DNA from: a virus
DNA length: 58,586 bases
Reading direction: 5' to 3' (one strand)
IMG/VR virus record: IMGVR_UViG_3300036770_003690
Span: 1 to 58,586 of that record
The number at the start of each line of letters is the position of its first letter. The stretch's first letter is position 1. Below the pieces are notes generated by a model, which saw only the letters and a program-made list of their open reading frames with translations, ran no database searches and was not told the origin of the DNA. The position numbers and the translations under genes were made by a program. Below, in pieces: positions 44,423 to 50,118 of this stretch.

Positions 44423-45341
44423 TTTCTTTAAACCACTCGTATGTTTTAGTAATTCCAGAATAAAGATCAATATTTGGTTTCCAACCCAATGCCTTTATCT
44501 TTTCAATATTTAGAACCTTTCTTGGAGTTCCATTAGGCTTAGATTCATTCCAAATAATTTCTCCTTTATATCCTACAATGTCACTTATTGTTTCAGCAAG
44601 TTCTCTAATAGTAATATCTTCACCAGTGCCGACATTAATGTGATCTTCACTATCATAATCCCGCATACAAACAAAACAAGCATCTGCTAGATCATCTACG
44701 TGAAGAAATTCCCTCATAGGAGTTCCATCTCCCCAGCATTGAACATAAGGAAATTGTGAAACTTTTGCTTGATGAAATTTAGCAATAAGTCCTGGAAGAA
44801 CGTGAGAACTTTCTAGATCAAAATTATCATTAGGACCATATAGATTTGTTGGCATTAATGAAATTGCATTAAATCCATATTGCTTACGATATGCCTGACA
44901 CATTTTAATTCCTGCAATCTTAGCAATCGCATAAGCATCATTTGTAGGTTCTAGAGCACCAGTCATCAACTGATCTTCAGTAATTGGTTGAGTTGCAAAC
45001 TTAGGATAAATGCAAGATGAACCAAGAAATAAAAGTTTTTTAACACCAAATTTTCTAGATGCTTCTATGATATTTGATTGTATCATCAAGTTGTCATAGA
45101 TGAAATGAGCAGGATAATCATTGTTAGCACAGATGCCTCCTACTTTAGCAGCAGCAAGATAAACATATTCAGGTTCATTAATTTGAAAAAATCTTTCCAC
45201 TTCTTCTTGCCTTCTTAGATCCCAATGAGAAGAAGGTGATGAGATAATGTTTATATACCCTTTCATATGAAGCATACGGACAATGGCAGATCCAACCATT
45301 CCCGTATTTCCAGCAACATATATTTTACTATCAGCGTTCAT
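44409..45341 (-). CDS. fcl: GDP-L-fucose synthase
   Basis: A 310-residue SDR enzyme that epimerises and reduces GDP-4-keto-6-deoxymannose to GDP-L-fucose with NADPH. The dinucleotide motif '[15 protein letters not shown]' is at 8-22. '[10 protein letters not shown]' carries the conserved Ser-Cys, and '[12 protein letters not shown]' the catalytic Tyr-x3-Lys near 138-142. '[12 protein letters not shown]' is diagnostic. It overlaps gmd by 11 bases and the fucosyltransferase by 14. Confidence 0.94.
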   Translation of the reverse strand: MNADSKIYVAGNTGMVGSAIVRMLHMKGYINIISSPSSHWDLRRQEEVERFFQINEPEYVYLAAAKVGGICANNDYPAHFIYDNLMIQSNIIEASRKFGVKKLLFLGSSCIYPKFATQPITEDQLMTGALEPTNDAYAIAKIAGIKMCQAYRKQYGFNAISLMPTNLYGPNDNFDLESSHVLPGLIAKFHQAKVSQFPYVQCWGDGTPMREFLHVDDLADACFVCMRDYDSEDHINVGTGEDITIRELAETISDIVGYKGEIIWNESKPNGTPRKVLNIEKIKALGWKPNIDLYSGITKTYEWFKENVII

Positions 45342-46335
45342 TTTTACACATATCCTCCACTAATTGATCAAATGAAATTTTTGGTTCCCATCCAAGTTTT
45401 TGTTTTGCTTTTGTTGCATCTCCTAAAAGAGTTTCAACTTCAGAAGGTCTAAAATATTTTGGATCCACTATTACACGCACTAATCCAGTATTCTTATCAA
45501 TTCCAATTTCATTACCATAAACATCAAACTGCCATTCAATATCCATTCCAAAGTAAGGTGCTGCTCTCTCGACAAACTCACGAACTGAATATTGCTTTCC
45601 AGTAGCAATTACAAAGTCATCAGGATCATCTTGTTGAAGCATCAACCACATTGCCTCAACATAGTCCTTTGCGTGTCCCCAGTCTCTTAATGCATTCAAA
45701 TTTCCCAGTTTAAGAACAGTTTGCTTACCTTCAGACATTGCCTTAAGACCTCTTGTAATCTTACGAGTTACAAAAGTTTCACCTCTTCTTGGAGATTCGT
45801 GATTAAAAAGAATACCTGTACAGGCATACATTCCATAAGATTCACGATAGTTTTTCGTAATCCAATATCCATAAACCTTAGAACATCCATAAGGTGAACG
45901 TGGATAAAAAGGAGTGGTTTCAGTCTGAGGAATTTCTTGGACTAAACCAAACATTTCAGAAGTTGATGCCTGATAGATACGAACTTTATCTTCAATTCCC
46001 AGGAGACGAACTGCCTCAAGAATACGAAGAGTTCCAAGACCATCAACCATACCAGTATATTCTGGCATCTCAAAAGATACTTTTACGTGACTCTGAGCAC
46101 CCAGATTATAAATCTCATCTGGTTGAACTTGCTGTATAACTCTTACTAGATTGGTAGAATCAGTAAGATCACCATAATGAAGACGAATGCGATTATAAAT
46201 GTGATCAATGCGATGAGTATTGATAAGGGATGCTCTTCGGATAATCCCGTGAACTTCATAACCTTTTTCAAGTAATAACTCAGCGAGGTAAGATCCATCT
46301 TGTCCTGTAATTCCTGTGATTAGTGCTATTTTCAT
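45331..46335 (-). CDS. gmd: GDP-mannose 4,6-dehydratase
   Basis: A 334-residue SDR enzyme converting GDP-D-mannose to GDP-4-keto-6-deoxy-D-mannose. '[20 protein letters not shown]' is at 5-24. 'ASTSEMFG' carries the catalytic Thr and Glu, and '[17 protein letters not shown]' the Tyr and Lys. '[17 protein letters not shown]' is a near-invariant Gmd segment. Length is typical for bacteria (about 340-370). It overlaps the cupin gene by ATGA (46332-46335) and fcl by 11 bases. Confidence 0.95.
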   Translation of the reverse strand: MKIALITGITGQDGSYLAELLLEKGYEVHGIIRRASLINTHRIDHIYNRIRLHYGDLTDSTNLVRVIQQVQPDEIYNLGAQSHVKVSFEMPEYTGMVDGLGTLRILEAVRLLGIEDKVRIYQASTSEMFGLVQEIPQTETTPFYPRSPYGCSKVYGYWITKNYRESYGMYACTGILFNHESPRRGETFVTRKITRGLKAMSEGKQTVLKLGNLNALRDWGHAKDYVEAMWLMLQQDDPDDFVIATGKQYSVREFVERAAPYFGMDIEWQFDVYGNEIGIDKNTGLVRVIVDPKYFRPSEVETLLGDATKAKQKLGWEPKISFDQLVEDMCKNER

Positions 46336-46673
46336 ACTCTACCAAAATCATCCTCAAAACGTTCGATATCTTCCTCTAAACAAAAATCACCGTGCTGAAC
46401 TTCAATCAAAGTAATCCCTGTTGATCCACCTTTTAATCTGTGCTTTACAGTCTTTGGAATAAAAACAAAATCTCCAGTTTGGATTTCTCTAGTATTTTCC
46501 CCAACTTCTACCAAACCATCACCTTGAACAACTGTCCAGTATTCATTGCGATGATTATGCAGTTGTAAAGAAAATCTAGAATCTGGGTTTAAATAAATTC
46601 TTTTAACTTTATATTGGGGAGTCTCTGAAAATGATTCTTCATACCAACCCCAAGGTCTTTCAATTCGTTGCAT
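46332..46673 (-). CDS. Mannose-6-phosphate isomerase type II-like cupin
   Basis: A 113-residue single cupin domain like the C-terminal isomerase half of ManC: 'RPWGWYEE' at 5-12, '[20 protein letters not shown]' with metal-binding His-x-His and Glu near 37-44, and '[16 protein letters not shown]' with the late His. It could make mannose 6-phosphate from fructose 6-phosphate, the start of GDP-mannose synthesis. The guanylyltransferase half is absent, so the host must supply that step. First gene of the right glycan string. Confidence 0.8.
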   Translation of the reverse strand: MQRIERPWGWYEESFSETPQYKVKRIYLNPDSRFSLQLHNHRNEYWTVVQGDGLVEVGENTREIQTGDFVFIPKTVKHRLKGGSTGITLIEVQHGDFCLEEDIERFEDDFGRV

Positions 46674-46707
46674 ATGTAATCAATAATATCCATATATGTA
46701 TCATAAC

Positions 46708-46739
46708 AAAAAAGATGGGCATTGTAAACCCATCTTTTT
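46708..46739 (-). terminator. Rho-independent terminator after the 46800-47012 gene
   Basis: AAAAAGATGGG and CCCATCTTTTT form an 11-bp stem. The flanking A and T runs make it usable on both strands. It separates the small-gene unit from the glycan unit that starts at 46673. No clear sigma70 promoter for that unit was seen after it. Confidence 0.8.
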
Positions 46740-46799
46740 CAGCATATTCAGGTCAACTTGACTCCACCAGTTCTGTTTAAGTCCATCCGTGACTAATCA

Positions 46800-47012
46800 T
46801 CAAACTTCAACTACTTCAAGATCCTCATAAAGATAATCAATTAGCATTTCGTAATCGTCTTCAGGATCACCTGAAAATACAACTCCATTTTGCTCATAAT
46901 AACGTTTTACTTTTTTGTAAAGTTTTGGATTTTTCACATCAAGGTAAAATTCTCCATTAGCAGCAGCACGAAGAGTATTTACGTCTTTTTTAAATTTTGA
47001 AGTAAGAGTCAT
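46800..47012 (-). CDS. Small hypothetical phage protein
   Basis: A 70-residue protein ('MTLTSKFKKDVNTLRAAANG', acidic C-terminus 'DYLYEDLEVVEV') of a kind common in T4-like cyanophages, function unknown. The start is supported by an AAGGAA Shine-Dalgarno directly before the ATG, and by a promoter at 47036-47064 that leaves a short leader. The terminator at 46708-46739 closes it as a single-gene unit. No motif points to a role. Confidence 0.7.
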   Translation of the reverse strand: MTLTSKFKKDVNTLRAAANGEFYLDVKNPKLYKKVKRYYEQNGVVFSGDPEDDYEMLIDYLYEDLEVVEV

Positions 47013-47035
47013 TTCCTTAATTGGTTTACCTGAAT

Positions 47036-47064
47036 AGTATAGGTCTTTGAGAGGTAAAAGTCAA
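47036..47064 (-). promoter_or_regulatory. Sigma70-type promoter of the 46800-47012 gene
   Basis: On the minus strand TTGACT (47059-47064), a 17-base spacer and TATACT (47036-47041). Start site expected near 47029, about 17 bases before the ATG. The -35 box lies ten bases downstream of the stop of the 47075-47260 gene. Confidence 0.75.
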
Positions 47065-47074
47065 GTGGTCCAGA

Positions 47075-47260
47075 TTAGCAACCGTCTTCGTGCTCTGTGT
47101 GAATGCGAATAATGTCATCGAGTTCTTCGCAATTATTACCACAAGGAACAAGAACTGCTGTTCCATACTCACCTTCAATCATAAATGACTCACCATTTTC
47201 TACTCTTTCAATAAGTTCATCAAAATATATTTGAAATTGCTCTACTGTAAAACTTTCCAT
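47075..47260 (-). CDS. Small Phd/YefM antitoxin-like protein
   Basis: A 61-residue protein whose first 40 residues ('FTVEQFQIYFDELIERVENG', 'SFMIEGEYGTAVLVPC') resemble the DNA-binding half of Phd/YefM antitoxins, where 'G-pv-I---g--vavLv' is typical. The C-terminus is acidic ('IRIHTEHEDGC'). No toxin gene lies beside it. A free antitoxin could neutralise a host toxin or act as a small regulator; this is inference. A late-type TATAAATT lies upstream. Function uncertain. Confidence 0.5.
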   Translation of the reverse strand: MESFTVEQFQIYFDELIERVENGESFMIEGEYGTAVLVPCGNNCEELDDIIRIHTEHEDGC

Positions 47261-47316
47261 TTATCAATTTTTCTAATAAGGTTTTAATAATTTATAAAAG
47301 TTTTGTTTTTAAAATA

Positions 47317-47390
47317 TCGGGCATAAAGGATTTGAACCTTTGACCTTCCCGCCCCAAACGGGACGCGCTACCAAACTGCGCTAATGCCCG
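47317..47390 (-). tRNA. tRNA-Pro(TGG), copy 1
   Basis: Cloverleaf with acceptor CGGGCAT, D arm GCGC/GCGC, anticodon loop TTTGGGG and T loop TTCAAAT. It reads CCN proline codons. Behind a promoter with a duplicated -10 region (47402-47450). A second Pro(TGG) gene is at 49627-49700. Confidence 0.9.
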
Positions 47391-47400
47391 GTATATTATA

Positions 47401-47440
47401 TATCATATCAAATGCTACATTATCATATCAAATGCTACAT
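47401..47440. repeat. Exact 20-base tandem duplication over a promoter
   Basis: Bases 47401-47420 and 47421-47440 are identical. Each copy carries an ATCATA block, which reads TATGAT on the minus strand, so the -10 box of the tRNA-Pro promoter is duplicated. Confidence 0.9.
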
Positions 47441-47450
47441 TTGATGTCAA
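47422..47450 (-). promoter_or_regulatory. Sigma70-type promoter of tRNA-Pro
   Basis: Minus-strand TTGACA (47445-47450), 17-base spacer, TATGAT (47422-47427). The duplicated second TATGAT at 47402-47407 would place a start near 47395, close to the tRNA 5' end at 47390, but has no good -35 box. Confidence 0.75.
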
Positions 47451-47641
47451 GTGCCATTGATAAACTTTTCATATTTATTTTGAACCTCAGAATCTACCTG
47501 ACTTAGGTTTCCCAAAGGAGGCATCCAATTTTCTTTGATTACATAATCAGCAAACCTATAAGAATAGGTTGATATTGGTATTCCTAATCTGCGAAGAGAA
47601 CTTAAAATAAATGCTCTTTGCTGAAGAATATTACTATCCAT
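47447..47641 (-). CDS. Small hypothetical phage protein
   Basis: A 64-residue unrecognised protein with a helical, basic N-terminal part ('QQRAFILSSLRRLGIPISTY') and an aromatic centre ('YVIKENWMPPLGN'). Its start overlaps the stop of the preceding small gene (ATGGATAG), so it is translated by coupling. Two-gene unit from the promoter near 47834. Function unknown. Confidence 0.6.
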   Translation of the reverse strand: MDSNILQQRAFILSSLRRLGIPISTYSYRFADYVIKENWMPPLGNLSQVDSEVQNKYEKFINGT

Positions 47642-47780
47642 TGCTTAAAAATTTATTCATAGGATCTTTTTTGGATTTTACAATTTCACAAGCTCTTTTG
47701 TAAAAGGCATTATCAAGATTTCCAGATTCTTCAAAAATTTGTTTTATTTTTACCCAGTTGGCGTAAGTATGATCGTCCAT
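47634..47780 (-). CDS. Very small phage protein (48 residues)
   Basis: ATG at 47780 opens a 48-residue frame ('MDDHTYANWVKIKQIFEESG', ending 'KKDPMNKFLSNG'). It overlaps the next gene by eight bases (ATGGATAG), which supports real translation. Short proteins with a 'YANWVKIK' start and a Lys-rich end are, from memory, common in T4-like cyanophages; function unknown. No Shine-Dalgarno is obvious. Confidence 0.65.
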   Translation of the reverse strand: MDDHTYANWVKIKQIFEESGNLDNAFYKRACEIVKSKKDPMNKFLSNG

Positions 47781-47810
47781 TGGGTTTTATTCGTAGATAT
47801 TATTATATAA

Positions 47811-47834
47811 TAAATCTTATATTTTCAGTGTCAA
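47811..47834 (-). promoter_or_regulatory. Probable sigma70-type promoter of two small genes
   Basis: Minus-strand TTGACA at 47829-47834. Downstream is an AT-rich -10 region in which TTATAT is 18 bases away and TATAAT 21 bases away, so the -10 box is uncertain. It precedes the ATG at 47780. Confidence 0.45.
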
Positions 47835-47893
47835 CAAAATATGTTCATTTTGTAACACTGTTGAAGAAATTATTAAATTAGTATCATATAAAA

Positions 47894-47976
47894 CGGAAAG
47901 AACAGGAATCGAACCTGCGAGGGTGTTATCCCCAGCCGCTTTCAAGGCGGTGTCCTCGACCAACCGGACTCTTTCC
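47894..47976 (-). tRNA. tRNA-Ser(TGA)
   Basis: Class II cloverleaf with long variable arm, acceptor GGAAAGA/TCTTTCC, anticodon loop CTTGAAA and T loop TTCGATT. Followed on the minus strand by TTTT. Stands apart from the main array. Confidence 0.9.
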
Positions 47977-47987
47977 AATAAAAGTCC

Positions 47988-48248
47988 TCAACGGACTTCA
48001 AAATCTAAACGACGAACTTTACGTTGTCTTCTTGCCTCCTGCCACATAATATCCTCATTTGTAAGAATATTATTTTTTTGTTTTTTATTTGGAGAGTTTA
48101 GCATGACTATTTGAGATAGGTCAAGTGCAGTAATGTTAGTGTTGTTTCTTATAGTTGCCATATTAGGACAACCACAAGAAACTGTTTTTGCTGGACGACC
48201 TTCTATTTCTTTATTGCAAGATTTACATCTGATTCGTAAATTTTCCAT
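47988..48248 (-). CDS. Small zinc-ribbon protein
   Basis: An 86-residue protein with 'CKSCNKEIEG' and 'KTVSCGCPN' (Cys-x2-Cys and Cys-x-Cys within the first 30 residues), fitting a small zinc ribbon. A basic C-terminal tail ('WQEARRQRKVRRLDFEVR') could bind nucleic acid. It lies between tRNA-Ser and tRNA-Asn. A minus-strand CTAAATAA lies upstream, suggesting late expression. Function unknown. Confidence 0.65.
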   Translation of the reverse strand: MENLRIRCKSCNKEIEGRPAKTVSCGCPNMATIRNNTNITALDLSQIVMLNSPNKKQKNNILTNEDIMWQEARRQRKVRRLDFEVR

Positions 48249-48279
48249 AATATTCTCATATTTTTCTAATTATTTAGAA

Positions 48280-48352
48280 CTGGGGTGGCAGGGATCGAAC
48301 CTGCGACCTAGATGTTAACAGCATCCCGCTACTACCGCTGAGCTACACCCCA
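48280..48352 (-). tRNA. tRNA-Asn(GTT)
   Basis: Cloverleaf with acceptor TGGGGTG/CACCCCA, anticodon loop CTGTTAA and T loop TTCGATC. First gene of the dense array on its left side. Confidence 0.92.
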
Positions 48353-48356
48353 TTGG

Positions 48357-48428
48357 GAGCGAAGGGTGGAATTGAACCACCTACCCGAAGCTTATGAGAC
48401 TTCTGTGCAACCGTTACACTTCTTCGCA
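48357..48428 (-). tRNA. tRNA-Met(CAT), copy 1
   Basis: Anticodon arm GAAGT/GCTTC with loop CTCATAA. The 1:72 pair is T:T and T8 is A, which is unusual. The initiator's three G:C pairs in the anticodon stem are missing, so it is not a clear initiator. Could also be a CAT tRNA modified to read ATA (Ile). Confidence 0.8.
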
Positions 48429-48436
48429 GTGAGACA

Positions 48437-48465
48437 ATCATAAAGTATATATACCAGATTGTCAA
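48437..48465 (-). promoter_or_regulatory. Sigma70-type promoter of tRNA-Met copy 1
   Basis: TTGACA (48460-48465), 17-base spacer, TATGAT (48437-48442). The expected start near 48430 is within two bases of the tRNA 5' end (48428), so little or no leader would need removal. Confidence 0.75.
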
Positions 48466-48466
48466 G

Positions 48467-48538
48467 TGGGAGATACTGGAATCGAACCAGTGACTGCTTG
48501 CTTGTAAGGCAAGAACTCTACCGCTGAGTTAATCTCCC
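48467..48538 (-). tRNA. tRNA-Val(TAC)
   Basis: Cloverleaf with acceptor GGGAGAT/ATCTCCC, anticodon loop CTTACAA and T loop TTCGATT. Its 3' end abuts the -35 box of the next promoter. Confidence 0.93.
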
Positions 48539-48562
48539 GATAGGTGATCTCTCAACCATCTT

Positions 48563-48591
48563 ATAATACCCTATAAGATTTAATTTGTCAA
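48563..48591 (-). promoter_or_regulatory. Sigma70-type promoter of tRNA-Val
   Basis: TTGACA (48586-48591), 17-base spacer, TATTAT (48563-48568). Start expected near 48556, about 18 bases before tRNA-Val. Confidence 0.7.
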
Positions 48592-48609
48592 GTCCTAAGA
48601 TGAAAATGG

Positions 48610-48684
48610 CACTCTCTGCAGGATTTGAACCTGCGACTTCTTGGTTCGTAGCCAAGCACTCTATCCAGACTGAGTTAAGAGAGC
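48610..48684 (-). tRNA. tRNA-Arg(ACG)
   Basis: Cloverleaf with acceptor GCTCTCT/AGAGAGT, anticodon loop CTACGAA and T loop TTCAAAT. A34 is normally edited to inosine by the host TadA and reads CGT/CGC/CGA. Confidence 0.92.
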
Positions 48685-48687
48685 ACA

Positions 48688-48761
48688 TGCCCGTGATAGG
48701 AGTCGAACCTACACTGTATGGATTCTAAGTCCACCCTCTCTACCAATTGGAGTACACGGGC
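48688..48761 (-). tRNA. tRNA with anticodon TAG (Leu), short variable arm
   Basis: Acceptor GCCCGTG/CACGGGC, anticodon stem GTGGA/TCCAT with loop CTTAGAA, T loop TTCGACT. The anticodon TAG reads CTA (Leu). The variable region is only about five bases, whereas bacterial Leu tRNAs have a long arm, so charging by leucyl-tRNA synthetase is uncertain. Confidence 0.75.
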
Positions 48762-48766
48762 ATAGG

Positions 48767-48838
48767 CGAAGGGCCAGAGACTTGAACTCTGATCTTTGGT
48801 TTTGGAGACCAAGATGCTACCAATTGCACCAACCCAAC
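48767..48838 (-). tRNA. tRNA-Trp(CCA) with mismatched acceptor
   Basis: Anticodon arm TTGGT/ACCAA with loop CTCCAAA, T loop TTCAAGT. The acceptor stem GTTGGGT/GCCCTTC has T:T mismatches at 2:71 and 3:70, so the gene may be decaying. Confidence 0.8.
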
Positions 48839-48844
48839 ATTTGG

Positions 48845-48918
48845 TGTCCGTGAGAGGATTTGAACCTCCAACACCTACCCCCTCAAGGTAGTGCCTCTTC
48901 CAGTTGGGCTACACGGAC
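48845..48918 (-). tRNA. tRNA with anticodon GAG (Leu), short variable arm
   Basis: Acceptor GTCCGTG/CACGGAC, anticodon arm CTACC/GGTAG with loop TTGAGGG (GAG, reads CTC/CTT), T loop TTCAAAT. Like the TAG gene it lacks the long variable arm of Leu tRNAs. The acceptors of the two genes are nearly identical, so they are probably duplicates of one ancestor. Confidence 0.75.
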
Positions 48919-48921
48919 TGG

Positions 48922-48992
48922 CTGGGGAACTAGGAGTCGAACCTAGATAAACACGGTCAAAGCGTGGTGTCCTGCCTTTAGACGATTCCCCA
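48922..48992 (-). tRNA. tRNA-Gln(TTG)
   Basis: Acceptor TGGGGAA/TTCCCCA, D arm with GTCT as in Gln/Glu tRNAs, anticodon loop CTTTGAC, T loop TTCGACT. Confidence 0.9.
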
Positions 48993-48996
48993 TTGG

Positions 48997-49068
48997 AGTT
49001 TCAGGTCGGAATCGAACCGACGATTAGAAGTTTTGCAGACTTCCGCCTTACCACTTGGCTACTGAAAC
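48997..49068 (-). tRNA. tRNA-Cys(GCA)
   Basis: Acceptor GTTTCAG/CTGAAAC, anticodon arm GAAGT/ACTTC with loop CTGCAAA, T loop TTCGATT, discriminator T as usual for Cys. Confidence 0.92.
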
Positions 49069-49071
49069 AAG

Positions 49072-49143
49072 AGCCCTCAATCGGATTTGAACCAACGACC
49101 TACTCATTACTAGTGAGTTGCTCTACCACTGAGCTATAAGGGC
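49072..49143 (-). tRNA. tRNA-Thr(AGT)
   Basis: Acceptor GCCCTTA/TGAGGGC, anticodon arm ACTCA/TGAGT with loop CTAGTAA. A34 outside Arg(ACG) is rare in bacteria. It would read ACT if unmodified. Confidence 0.82.
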
Positions 49144-49145
49144 GG

Positions 49146-49217
49146 GGTGACGTGCGGGAATCGAACCCGCATACCTGGATTCACAAACCAGTTCCTTAAC
49201 CATTAGGATAACGACAC
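49146..49217 (-). tRNA. tRNA-His(GTG)
   Basis: Acceptor GTGTCGT/ACGTCAC with one T:T mismatch, anticodon loop TTGTGAA, T loop TTCGATT, discriminator C. No encoded G at -1 is visible (base T), unlike most bacterial His tRNAs. Confidence 0.82.
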
Positions 49218-49219
49218 AG

Positions 49220-49291
49220 TGGCTGTGGGTGGATTTGAACCACCGACGACTTCCTTATGAGAGAAGTGTTCTACCCCTGAACTACACAACC
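49220..49291 (-). tRNA. tRNA-Met(CAT), copy 2
   Basis: Acceptor GGTTGTG/CACAGCC fully paired, anticodon arm CTTCT/GGAAG with loop CTCATAA. No initiator features (1:72 paired). Likely elongator Met, or Ile if C34 is modified. Confidence 0.85.
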
Positions 49292-49294
49292 TGG

Positions 49295-49377
49295 CGGAAG
49301 ATGTTGGGATCGAACCAACGGAGGTTTTACCCTCACGGTTTAGCAAACCGCTGCATTAACCACTCTGCCAATCTTCC
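49295..49377 (-). tRNA. tRNA-Ser(GCT)
   Basis: Class II with long variable arm, acceptor GGAAGAT/ATCTTCC, anticodon loop TTGCTAA, T loop TTCGATC. Confidence 0.92.
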
Positions 49378-49381
49378 AAGT

Positions 49382-49471
49382 AGGGAGAAGGTGGAATCGA
49401 ACCACCATTGCCAAGGGACGGAATCGAACCGTCTCTGATACCGTCGTACCCACCGTCCAAGGTGCTCTCCC
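49382..49471 (-). ncRNA. Chimeric tRNA-like element with two T arms
   Basis: The ends pair as an acceptor stem (GGGAGAG with TTCTCCC). Two complete T arms lie in tandem inside: GACGG-TTCGATT-CCGTC and GGTGG-TTCGATT-CCACC. A CACC/GGTG hairpin stands where a D arm would be. Where an anticodon arm should be there is only a 5-bp stem with a 4-base loop (GGTAC/GTATC). No normal anticodon is present, so it probably does not decode. It looks like a recombinant of two tRNA genes. Confidence 0.6.
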
Positions 49472-49474
49472 AAG

Positions 49475-49546
49475 TGGAACCGACAAGATTTGAACTTGTG
49501 ACCGCTCGGTTATCAGCCGAGTGCTCTACCACTGAGCTACGGTTCC
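49475..49546 (-). tRNA. tRNA-Ile(GAT)
   Basis: Acceptor GGAACCG/CGGTTCC, anticodon arm CTCGG/CCGAG with loop CTGATAA, T loop TTCAAAT. Confidence 0.93.
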
Positions 49547-49549
49547 AAG

Positions 49550-49623
49550 AGGGAACAATCGGATTTGAACCGATAACACCTTGATCTTCAATCAAGTGCT
49601 CTACCAATTGGAGCTATGTTCCC
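49550..49623 (-). tRNA. tRNA-Phe(GAA)
   Basis: Acceptor GGGAACA/TGTTCCC, anticodon arm CTTGA/TCAAG with loop TTGAAGA, T loop TTCAAAT. Discriminator reads T instead of the usual A. Confidence 0.9.
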
Positions 49624-49626
49624 GAA

Positions 49627-49700
49627 TCTGAGAGGCAGGATTTGAACCTGCGACCTGAGCGTTCCAAACACCCAGCTCTACCAAACTGAGCTACTCCCAG
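49627..49700 (-). tRNA. tRNA-Pro(TGG), copy 2
   Basis: Acceptor CTGGGAG/CTCTCAG, anticodon arm GGGTG/CGCTC with loop TTTGGAA, T loop TTCAAAT. Same anticodon as 47317-47390 but different body. Confidence 0.88.
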
Positions 49701-49705
49701 ATGAT

Positions 49706-49760
49706 GGAAGGGGTATCCCACAAGGTGATGATTTAAAATCATCGGGCAGAAATCCCTTCC
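49706..49760 (+). ncRNA. Truncated tRNA-Leu(TAA)-like relic, plus strand
   Basis: On the plus strand GGAAGGG pairs with CCCTTCC as a perfect acceptor. An anticodon arm GATGA-TTTAAAA-TCATC carries TAA. No D arm is seen, and a T-arm-like GGG-CAGAAAT-CCC competes with the acceptor for the same CCC. At 55 bases it is too short for a normal tRNA. Read on the minus strand the loop is TTTTAAA (TTA). It lies in an otherwise minus-strand array; its function is unclear. Confidence 0.4.
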
Positions 49761-49827
49761 CAATTCCAGTTATTACTACAACATTCTTCTGCAAACTGGC
49801 AACCTCTGAAGAATGCGTGGGATTTCT
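49748..49827. repeat. Nested inverted repeats inside the tRNA array
   Basis: AGAAATCCC (49748-49756) pairs with GGGATTTCT (49819-49827), and within it ATTCTTC (49783-49789) pairs with GAAGAAT (49808-49814). The outer left arm overlaps the T-like part of the tRNA-Leu relic, so the two folds exclude each other. Confidence 0.6.
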
Positions 49828-49832
49828 CCCAA

Positions 49833-49903
49833 TTGCTCCGACTGGAATCGAACCAGCGACCAACCCCTTCGACGGAGCTGCTCTACCACTGAGCTACAGA
49901 GCG
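49833..49903 (-). tRNA. tRNA-like gene with aberrant anticodon loop
   Basis: D arm, T arm (GCTGG-TTCGATT-CCAGT) and most of the acceptor (CGCTCTG/CGGAGCA) are normal, with C1:A72 unpaired. The anticodon stem pairs best around an 8-base loop CGTCGAAG or a 6-base loop GTCGAA. A forced 7-base loop gives TCG with G33, or CGA with a mismatch. It may be a frameshifting tRNA or a decaying gene. Confidence 0.6.
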
Positions 49904-49955
49904 GTTCAGTTTATCAATACTGCCCACACACAAAACTGAATAAGTGTAGGGACGA

Positions 49956-50027
49956 CGACCCTAACGGGATTTGAACCCGTGATAATACCGTGACAGGGTA
50001 TCGTGATGACCACTTCACTATAGGGTC
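49956..50027 (-). tRNA. tRNA-Asp(GTC)
   Basis: Acceptor GACCCTA/TAGGGTC, anticodon arm ATACC/GGTAT with loop CTGTCAC, T loop TTCAAAT, discriminator G. Confidence 0.93.
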
Positions 50028-50031
50028 AAGG

Positions 50032-50114
50032 TGGGAGGAACAGGATTTGAACCTGTGAAGGACAGAGCCGTCTGATTTACAGTCAGATTCCTTTAACCAC
50101 TCGGAAATCCTCCC
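50032..50114 (-). tRNA. tRNA-Tyr(GTA)
   Basis: Class II with long variable arm, acceptor GGGAGGA/TCCTCCC, anticodon arm TCTGA/TCAGA with loop CTGTAAA. Confidence 0.93.
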
Positions 50115-50118
50115 ACGA

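Noticed and set aside
44409-45450. Known wcaG-type RNA motif before the GDP-fucose synthase gene
   Set aside because: gmd and fcl overlap by 11 bases, leaving no room for a leader RNA there. I saw no matching structure upstream of the string either.
49382-49471. tmRNA or intron-containing tRNA
   Set aside because: It is far too short for either, with no tag-coding frame and no group I intron core.
49229-49607. Short open frames over the tRNA array
   Set aside because: They lie entirely across tRNA genes on one or both strands and have no start signals.
49706-49760. Functional plus-strand tRNA-Leu(TAA) or minus-strand ochre suppressor (TTA)
   Set aside because: It lacks a D arm and an independent T arm, and a full Leu(TAA) gene exists at 50858-50942. 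It is reported only as a relic.
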